Shown here: positions 7,772 to 12,191 of the stretch, piece after piece
Position numbering within the stretch: position 1 is the first letter of the stretch
Layout of the letters: every line of letters starts with the position of its first letter
Source: Ignavibacteria bacterium
Lineage (GTDB): Bacteria; Bacteroidota; Ignavibacteria; UBA10030; SZUA-254
Assembly (NCBI GenBank): GCA_005877655.1
Contig: VBOC01000038.1
Location: 1 to 12,191, forward strand
Reading direction: 5' to 3'
Length of the DNA: 12,191 nt
Position numbers and translations under genes: made by a program
The notes under the pieces: model-generated
What the model was told of the DNA's origin: nothing
Databases searched by the model: none
The model's input: only the letters and a program-made list of their open reading frames with translations

Positions 7772-8914
7772 ATGACGTTCGATTTCAACGAGACCCAGCT
7801 CTTGATCCGTGAAACGGCGCGCAAGTTCGCGGAGGAGGAACTCGCCCCCTCGGCGGCGGAGCGCGACGAGAAGGAGGAGTTTCCGGTTGAAGCAGTCAGG
7901 AAATTGGGCGCCCTCGGCTTCATGGGAATGATGGTTCCTCCGGAGTACGGGGGCTCGGGGCTCGACATGGTGAGCTACGTCCTGGCCATCGAAGAGATTT
8001 CCAAGGTCGACGCATCGTGCGGAGTTATCATGTCTGTGAATAATTCGCTGGTTTGCTACGGGCTCGACCGCTGGGGTTCCGCGCAGCAGAAAGAAAAATA
8101 TCTCCGCGAGCTTGCCACCGGCAGAAAGCTGGGCGCGTTTGCGCTCTCCGAACCCGAGGCGGGGAGCGATGCATCGAATCAGCGCACCTCCGCCGTACGG
8201 ACGAAGGGGGGGTATGCGCTGACCGGCACGAAGAACTTCATCACAAACGGCGCGAATGCGGACATTGTTCTTGTGATGGCGGCGACCGACCGCTCGAAGG
8301 GGGCAAACGGCGTCAGCACGTTCATCGTCGAGAAGGGCACGCCAGGTTTTTCGGTCGCAAAGAAGGAGAAGAAGCTCGGGATCAGAAGCTCGGATACGGT
8401 TTCCCTTGCCTTCCAGGAATGTCTTGTTCCGGCCGAGAACCGGGTCGGCGAAGAGGGCTTCGGATTTAAATTTGCCATGAAAACTCTTGACGGCGGCCGC
8501 ATCGGAATTGCGGCCCAGGCGCTCGGCATCGCGATGGCTTCGAGGGATGCCTCGGTGCGTTATTCGAAACAGCGAAAAGCGTTCGGGCAGTATCTTGCCG
8601 AGTTTCAGGCGATTCAGTTCAAGATTGCCGACATGGCGACGAAGATCGAAGCCGCGCAGATGTTGACCATGAAGGCCGCGGCCCTCAAGGATTCGGATAA
8701 ACCCTTCGCCCATTATGCCGCCATGGCAAAACTCTACGCCTCCCGTGTTGCGGTGGAATGTGCGCTCGAAGCGATTCAGATTCACGGCGGATACGGCTAC
8801 ATCAAGGAGTATATCGTCGAGCGCTATCTGCGGGATGCCAAAATCACCGAAATCTATGAAGGGACGTCCGAGGTTCAACGAATCGTGATTTCCCGGACAT
8901 TATTGAAGAATTGA
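7772..8914 (+). CDS. Short-chain acyl-CoA dehydrogenase (butyryl-CoA dehydrogenase type)
   Basis: This FAD enzyme oxidises acyl-CoA to 2-enoyl-CoA and gives electrons to electron-transfer flavoprotein (not encoded here); the reaction can be reversed in fermenters. It has 380 residues, the standard length. Visible features are the helical N-terminal domain (FNETQLLIRETARKFAEEELAP), the FALSEPEAGSDA and YALTGTKNFITNG flavin/substrate motifs in the middle beta domain, and a C-terminal helical domain with RKAFGQYLAEFQAIQFKIADM, IHGGYGYIKEY and YEGTSEVQRIVISR. Glu363 in YEGTSE is at the catalytic-base position of short-chain members. That residue and the link with thiolase and hbd suggest C4 substrates, but specificity is inferred. 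Its ATG is 17 nt after the hbd stop. No terminator is visible between this gene and the barrel protein that follows. Confidence 0.93.
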   Translation: MTFDFNETQLLIRETARKFAEEELAPSAAERDEKEEFPVEAVRKLGALGFMGMMVPPEYGGSGLDMVSYVLAIEEISKVDASCGVIMSVNNSLVCYGLDRWGSAQQKEKYLRELATGRKLGAFALSEPEAGSDASNQRTSAVRTKGGYALTGTKNFITNGANADIVLVMAATDRSKGANGVSTFIVEKGTPGFSVAKKEKKLGIRSSDTVSLAFQECLVPAENRVGEEGFGFKFAMKTLDGGRIGIAAQALGIAMASRDASVRYSKQRKAFGQYLAEFQAIQFKIADMATKIEAAQMLTMKAAALKDSDKPFAHYAAMAKLYASRVAVECALEAIQIHGGYGYIKEYIVERYLRDAKITEIYEGTSEVQRIVISRTLLKN

Positions 8915-8955
8915 CCCAATCAATCAACCATCCAACAACAACTACGGAGTCGGTA

Positions 8956-9444
8956 ATGCAAAAGATGACAGCACGTCTTTCGCTGCTTTCGGTTATCCTG
9001 CTTGCTCTACCCATTTCGGGATCCGCGCAGAAGGTCCATGTGGGAGGCCGCTTCGGACTCTCTTTCTTCGGTTACGGAGGCCAGTCATCTGCAGGCCTTC
9101 AGATTGGACCGACGTTCGATTATGAGTTCCAGCCGCGAATGTTTGTCGGATCCGATCTGAATATCAATACACAGGGAGGCACGCCGGTTGAGTTGGCTCC
9201 ATTCTTCAGGTATTTTCTCGAAATGCCCAAAACCGAGGCGAGGGCCTATCTTGACGGGGGATTCAATCTCTGGTTCGTAACAGGGGGTACTTATTTCGGG
9301 CTCAGATTCGGAGGCGGCGCTTATTTCCCGGTGGCACCGCACATCGAGATCCCCGCGGATCTGCAATTGGGGCCGGTGTTTACGACAGGCTCCTCAACAT
9401 TCTATCTTGCAATAACTTCCGGCATCCGCTACACGTTGCCATGA
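8956..9444 (+). CDS. Small exported beta-barrel protein of unknown function
   Basis: I do not recognise a specific family. The protein has 162 residues starting at the ATG at 8956, chosen because a signal peptide begins there (MQKMTARLSLLSVILLALPISGSAQ, likely cleavage before or after the Gln) and GGAG at 8945-8948 gives a ribosome-binding site. The open frame back to a TTG at 8911 would overlap the previous gene and hide the signal peptide. The mature part is made of short alternating strands rich in Gly, Phe and Tyr (GGRFGLSFFGYGG, GLQIGPTFDYEF, YLDGGFNLWFV, FGLRFGGGAYFPV, ending FYLAITSGIRYTLP), as in 8-stranded outer-membrane barrels. It follows the acyl-CoA dehydrogenase by 41 nt and is probably read from the same transcript, though a functional link is unproven. 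Confidence 0.8.
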   Translation: MQKMTARLSLLSVILLALPISGSAQKVHVGGRFGLSFFGYGGQSSAGLQIGPTFDYEFQPRMFVGSDLNINTQGGTPVELAPFFRYFLEMPKTEARAYLDGGFNLWFVTGGTYFGLRFGGGAYFPVAPHIEIPADLQLGPVFTTGSSTFYLAITSGIRYTLP

Positions 9445-9469
9445 AGAAACGCTCAAATCAAGGGGGTAC

Positions 9470-9498
9470 TTGACAAACTGCGTTTTATTTGTTATACT
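9470..9498 (+). promoter_or_regulatory. Near-consensus sigma70-like promoter for the 9564 barrel gene
   Basis: TTGACA (9470-9475) and TATACT (9493-9498) with a 17-nt spacer are close to the E. coli consensus. The open frame extends back to a TTG at 9489, inside the promoter, so that start is rejected in favour of the ATG at 9564. Confidence 0.82.
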
Positions 9499-9523
9499 GC
9501 GGCCGTAATTTTCTGGAAGGGGC

Positions 9524-9556
9524 TATAATTCACTATCTTTTCATATCTTACAGGAG
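9524..9556 (+). repeat. Leader element, copy 1 (shared with 10437-10469)
   Basis: TATAATTCACTATC, a CATAT, and a closing AGGAG form a 33-nt segment that matches the segment of equal length just before the 10474 gene, with TTCACTAT identical. The AGGAG (9552-9556) is the ribosome-binding site, 7 nt before the ATG. Confidence 0.6.
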
Positions 9557-9563
9557 ATTTCCA

Positions 9564-10168
9564 ATGAACAGAGTCTTACCGTTTTTGGTCATGATACTGT
9601 TGATCGCGGGGTTGACCATGACTCTTCAGGCTCAACCTGCGGCAAATCCCATCTATCTGGGTGCACGGGCCGGTATGAACCTTGGCCAGGCTTCGTTCAC
9701 TCCCGATCCGGGCTCAGGTGTCAGTAAAGGCTTCAGGACCGGCATCGCGAGGTTCTATACGCGCAAGGCGGCGTAAAGTTCTCTTTGGGCAGTGCAGAGG
9801 ATAATATTAAGGTCGACGAGGTGAACATCCCGATTTCCGCCAAATATAAGTTCCCGATGGAGGGCAGCAACATCAAGCCGTATGTTTTTGGAGGGGGCGA
9901 CATCGGTGTCGTTATGAAGGCGGAAGAGGAGCAAAAGAATATTCCGGGCACGGCGGATACCACCGCTGACATCAAAGATCAAATAGAGTCAGTGGATTAC
10001 GGCTTACACTTTGGAGCGGGAGTTGAGTTTGAGGTTTCTCCGGGTGTGAACGTGTTTCTGGATGGCAGGTACGGACTTGGCCTCAAGGACGTCGCCAAGA
10101 GCACATCGGTTGAGGTAAAGCCCTGGAATATCGGGGTTCTGCTTGGTGTAAGCTGGAGGGTTAATTAG
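9564..10168 (+). pseudogene. Outer-membrane beta-barrel (porin-like) protein, interrupted by an internal deletion/frameshift
   Basis: The ATG at 9564, preceded by AGGAG, starts a signal peptide (MNRVLPFLVMILLIAGLTMTLQAQ), followed by IYLGARAGMNLGQASF and KGFRTGIA, the opening of the Bacteroidota-type outer-membrane barrel family. At about 9749 the frame breaks and this reading stops at a TAA (9774-9776). In the -1 frame from 9749 the sequence reads EVLYAQGGVKFSLG and continues through ISAKYKF, IKPYVFGGGDIGVVM, LHFGAGVEFEV and VFLDGRYGLGL to WNIGVLLGVSWRVN and a TAG at 10166-10168. A strand normally lies between TGIA and the PEVLYAQGG-like strand. Its absence together with the shift fits loss of 3n+1 nt, perhaps 40-60. 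Rejoined, the protein would be about 200-220 residues. A TTG at 9785 could start a 127-residue fragment, but it would lack a signal peptide. Function is unknown beyond an outer-membrane location. Confidence 0.8.
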
Positions 10169-10211
10169 TTAAGCGGGGGAGGGTTTTCCCCCTTCCCATG
10201 CCGGAATATCG

Positions 10212-10243
10212 AAAAGGAAGCCCTAGGGCTTCCTTTTCCTTTT
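10212..10243 (+). terminator. Intrinsic terminator after the 9564 barrel gene
   Basis: AAAAGGAAGCCC (10212-10223) pairs perfectly with GGGCTTCCTTTT (10226-10237) around TA, and a second TTTT follows at 10240-10243. The A-rich foot could also let it work on the opposite strand. A further imperfect G-rich/C-rich hairpin lies just upstream (about 10174-10197). From 10244 to 10317 I see nothing recognisable. Confidence 0.8.
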
Positions 10244-10317
10244 GGTGCCAGACCCCCCTAAGACTTACAGCCATAAGGAGTTAGCGGGATCTGTTAAAGG
10301 GATAGGGAAAAAAAGAC

Positions 10318-10346
10318 TTGACAAACATTCAATTATTTAGTATACT
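10318..10346 (+). promoter_or_regulatory. Near-consensus sigma70-like promoter for the 10474 barrel gene
   Basis: TTGACA (10318-10323) and TATACT (10341-10346) with a 17-nt spacer. Both boxes, the adjoining AAC and a TATTT in the spacer match the promoter at 9470-9498, which suggests a duplicated or co-selected promoter. Confidence 0.82.
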
Positions 10347-10473
10347 CCTACCGCGATTTTTTCGTACATATTGATTCGGATTTATAGATAGATGTTGCGC
10401 CCTTTGTGAGCGTTCTATTCTAAATCACTATGTACATATAAATTCACTATTCTTCACATATATGAGGAGCTAT
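10347..10473 (+). promoter_or_regulatory. AT-rich ~120-nt leader of the 10474 barrel gene
   Basis: No gene is visible. The leader contains two imperfect direct copies of TAAAT(T)CACTAT followed by ACATATA (about 10421-10440 and 10439-10462). The second forms part of the element shared with 9524-9556 (here 10437-10469). The segment ends in AGGAG at 10465-10469, 4 nt before ATG 10474. Confidence 0.5.
10437..10469 (+). repeat. Leader element, copy 2 (shared with 9524-9556)
   Basis: TATAAATTCACTATTC, CATAT and AGGAG occur in the same order and over the same 33-nt length as at 9524-9556. Confidence 0.6.
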
Positions 10474-11832
10474 ATGAAACGATTTGCTATAGTCGCGTGT
10501 CTGCTGGTTGCAGGCGTGGCCAGCCTGTTTGGACAGGCGAAACCGGGTGGTATTGCGCGCGAATTGGCGATGGGTGGTTCCAATGCGGGCACAATGATCA
10601 TTTTGAACCCATTCATCATGGAAGACCCTTCGCTGATGCTCGTCAATCCTGCCTATCAGTCTGCCTATTCTGATTATGCATGGGCTAATGTCGGCGGTGG
10701 CGGCCTTACGGGACTATCCTCGACGGGTGCGCCCATTGGTGATGACGGTTACGGCAAGCAGTTCGCGGGGGTTGCCTTCGGGCTCACGAACGAGTGGTCC
10801 ATCGGGGCAACTCTGAGCTATGACCCCTCGGCTGTGAACCTCGTGAATAGCAGCCTGATACCTGCAATAGTCCAGGGTCCAAGGGGGGCCCAGGGCATTC
10901 CGCGCGTCGCCAATGTCTGGGAAGTCGTGCTCTCGAATCGCATGGGCTCCATGGATTGGGGTGTCGGCGTGATGTACGGAAATTCGAACACGGATAACGC
11001 GTCGACTTCCGCTGCAGCCAATACCAGCAGCGAGGCATCCTCGAGCCTTTGGGGATTCCGTGCCGGTCTTGTCGCACCGTTCGGATCGGGCAATACGCTT
11101 GACGTGAGCGGGGCGTTAAGACTTGACAAGGCGACGACCGGGAAGTATTCGGCGTCCGGAACGGAGTTCCAGGTCAGCGCTCGTGCAAAATTCAACGTTT
11201 CAAGCAAATTCAACTTCGTGCCCTACGGCCAGTTTCTGACGGTATCTGCCGAGCCCAAGGAAGATGAACGCCCCAACGGCGTTACCAGTTCTCCGGCTAC
11301 TTTCAAGGCCAGCATCACGACGTATGCGGTCGGCGCCGGCGGAGAATATCACACACAGGCCTTCTATTTTGCCGGCGGTATTAGCTGGCAGACTCTGCGT
11401 GTGAAGAACGAAACCAGTCCGCCGACTCCTGCCGGCGGGACGAACCCCGGAACCACGACCAACACCACCACGTATAGCGCTATCCCGGTTCTCAACCTGG
11501 GCGGCGAATGGTGGTTCCTCGATTGGCTCGCGGGCCGCAGCGGTTACTACCGCTCGCTCGGAAAGCTCAATTTCAAGAATGAGCCACCGACCGGAGGTAC
11601 CACGACCGAGTCGAATACCTCCTTCCCGAACAGCTTAGTCTTTATCGGCGGGCTTTCAGGCGCTAACTTCGATGGTCTGGTGACGATGGGCCTCGGATTC
11701 AAGCTCGGCGGTGCGTGCATTGACGCAACGGTGAGCGAAGAGGCACTCCGGCGCGGTCTTGGGCTGATCGGCGCTTCGGATAACATCAATACCTTCGGCT
11801 ACATCACTGCAAGCTACGCGTTCGGCGAGTAA
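10474..11832 (+). CDS. Outer-membrane beta-barrel protein (PorV/FadL-like architecture), function unknown
   Basis: The protein has 452 residues from the ATG at 10474. An in-frame ATG at 10462 overlaps the AGGAG ribosome-binding site, so 10474 is preferred; it gives a clean signal peptide (MKRFAIVACLLVAGVASLFGQ). The mature start, ARELAMGGSNAGT followed by DPSLMLVNPAYQSAYSDYAW, recalls the 'MGGA...NPA' opening of PorV/UPF0164 and FadL-like barrels. Repeated amphipathic strands follow (FAGVAFGLTNEWSIGATLSY, WGVGVMYGN, FRAGLVAPF), and the chain ends in a strand (FGYITASYAFGE). Two segments rich in Thr, Gly, Pro and Asn (around 11420-11480 and 11583-11625) look like surface loops. Whether it transports anything cannot be told. 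It is monocistronic: its own promoter upstream, a strong terminator 26 nt downstream. Confidence 0.82.
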   Translation: MKRFAIVACLLVAGVASLFGQAKPGGIARELAMGGSNAGTMIILNPFIMEDPSLMLVNPAYQSAYSDYAWANVGGGGLTGLSSTGAPIGDDGYGKQFAGVAFGLTNEWSIGATLSYDPSAVNLVNSSLIPAIVQGPRGAQGIPRVANVWEVVLSNRMGSMDWGVGVMYGNSNTDNASTSAAANTSSEASSSLWGFRAGLVAPFGSGNTLDVSGALRLDKATTGKYSASGTEFQVSARAKFNVSSKFNFVPYGQFLTVSAEPKEDERPNGVTSSPATFKASITTYAVGAGGEYHTQAFYFAGGISWQTLRVKNETSPPTPAGGTNPGTTTNTTTYSAIPVLNLGGEWWFLDWLAGRSGYYRSLGKLNFKNEPPTGGTTTESNTSFPNSLVFIGGLSGANFDGLVTMGLGFKLGGACIDATVSEEALRRGLGLIGASDNINTFGYITASYAFGE

Positions 11833-11857
11833 GTTCGGACCGAAGATCGTTCTTAAC

Positions 11858-11892
11858 AATCCCGTCCCGAGAAATTGGGACGGGATTTTTTT
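11858..11892 (+). terminator. Strong intrinsic terminator after the 10474 barrel gene
   Basis: AATCCCGTCCC (11858-11868) pairs with GGGACGGGATT (11877-11887) around an 8-nt loop, running into T at 11886-11892. Confidence 0.92.
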
Positions 11893-11919
11893 GACCCCTA
11901 CCCGAATCTTTCGTAAATT
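11891..11919 (+). promoter_or_regulatory. Sigma70-like promoter for the 3'-terminal gene
   Basis: TTGACC (11891-11896) and TAAATT (11914-11919) have a 17-nt spacer. The -35 box begins within the T-tract of the terminator before it. The ATG at 11955 lies 35 nt downstream of the -10 box. Confidence 0.55.
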
Positions 11920-11954
11920 CTCAGCAAAGAGATCCGGCAACTGTTCCTACCGAC

Positions 11955-12191
11955 ATGCAGCGTAAGCAATTCTCGACCGGTCTTCCCAGACTCGATCACT
12001 ATACCGGTGGTCTCGGTCCGGGAGACTCGCTGTTGTCGTTCCTTTCGTCCCCCGACCAACGCAAGGAGCTTCTCGATCCGCTTGCCGAGTACTCTTCGGC
12101 GTCGAAGATACCCGTCATCTATTGCTCGCCGGACGTATCCTCGGCCGACGACCTGAGCGTGGCCTACCGCGCGAAGCGGCTCCCGCCGGTA
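11955..12191 (+). CDS. N-terminal part of an unassigned protein, possibly a KaiC/RecA-like fold with degenerate P-loop (runs off window)
   Basis: An open frame of 79 codons runs from the ATG at 11955 to the window end without a stop. Its own promoter and the same codon style as its neighbours support a real gene. The start FSTGLPRLDHYTGGLGPGDSLL resembles the TGIPGLDELLGGGLPxGS opening of KaiC/RadA-type ATPases, and a later IPVIYCSPD fits the next core strand. Where those proteins have the Walker A motif GPPGSGKT, this one has LSSPDQRKELL, so ATP binding in the usual way is unlikely. I recall similar openings with a GDN(V/I)VW motif before pyruvate-phosphate-dikinase-like domains, but the visible part is too short to decide. 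No signal peptide is seen, so a cytoplasmic location is inferred. There is no clear ribosome-binding site. Confidence 0.6.
   Translation, partial: MQRKQFSTGLPRLDHYTGGLGPGDSLLSFLSSPDQRKELLDPLAEYSSASKIPVIYCSPDVSSADDLSVAYRAKRLPPV

Noticed and set aside
9489..9563. Upstream TTG start for the barrel gene
   Set aside because: It lies within the spacer next to the -10 box; ATG 9564 has a ribosome-binding site and begins a signal peptide.
10212..10237. Perfect 26-bp palindrome as an operator site
   Set aside because: Its position after a stop codon, A-rich foot and following T-runs fit a terminator better.

Overview
The window looks like chromosomal DNA of an uncultured bacterium of the Fibrobacterota-Chlorobiota-Bacteroidota (FCB) group. 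Ignavibacteria- or Chlorobi-like relatives are my best guess, by inference only. Supporting points: a Rho without the N-terminal insertions of Bacteroides-type proteins, an OmpA-family protein with thrombospondin-type-3 calcium repeats, several exported beta-barrel proteins whose signal peptides end shortly before a Gln, and mostly weak Shine-Dalgarno sites. All genes lie on the + strand. Base composition is moderately GC-rich in genes and AT-rich in the 9.45-10.5 kb promoter zones.

Layout. 1-2537 holds a pyrK-pyrD-folC run: electron-transfer subunit and catalytic subunit of dihydroorotate dehydrogenase, then folylpolyglutamate/dihydrofolate synthase. 2538-3913 is rho behind its own promoter and a ~160-nt leader. 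4039-5559 is an OmpA-like envelope protein with six near-identical 69-bp repeats, closed by a strong terminator. 5696-8914 is a short-chain acyl-CoA operon (thiolase, 3-hydroxyacyl-CoA dehydrogenase, acyl-CoA dehydrogenase), followed without an evident terminator by a small exported barrel protein (8956-9444). 9564-10168 and 10474-11832 encode two more outer-membrane barrel proteins, each behind a nearly perfect TTGACA-17-TATACT promoter and a related leader. The window ends in the start of an unassigned gene (11955 onward) that resembles a KaiC/RecA-like fold without a recognisable P-loop.

Most striking observation. Three genes carry internal losses of conserved sequence: pyrD (an in-frame TGA plus roughly 30 missing residues around the FMN/substrate loop), rho (roughly 21 missing residues plus a frameshift, removing the R-loop region), and the barrel gene at 9564 (a missing stretch plus a frameshift). 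The flanking parts of each gene are well conserved. Since pyrD and rho are core genes, an assembly or consensus artefact that drops 50-100 nt segments is at least as likely as real pseudogenes. Raw reads would decide this.

Regulatory sequence is unusually legible. Six sigma70-like promoters can be placed, all with 17-nt spacers. In two cases the T-tract of a terminator runs directly into the -35 box of the next promoter. I see no convincing new biological system. The shared promoter/leader module of the two barrel genes, the rho leader and the clustered deletions are the points most worth checking.
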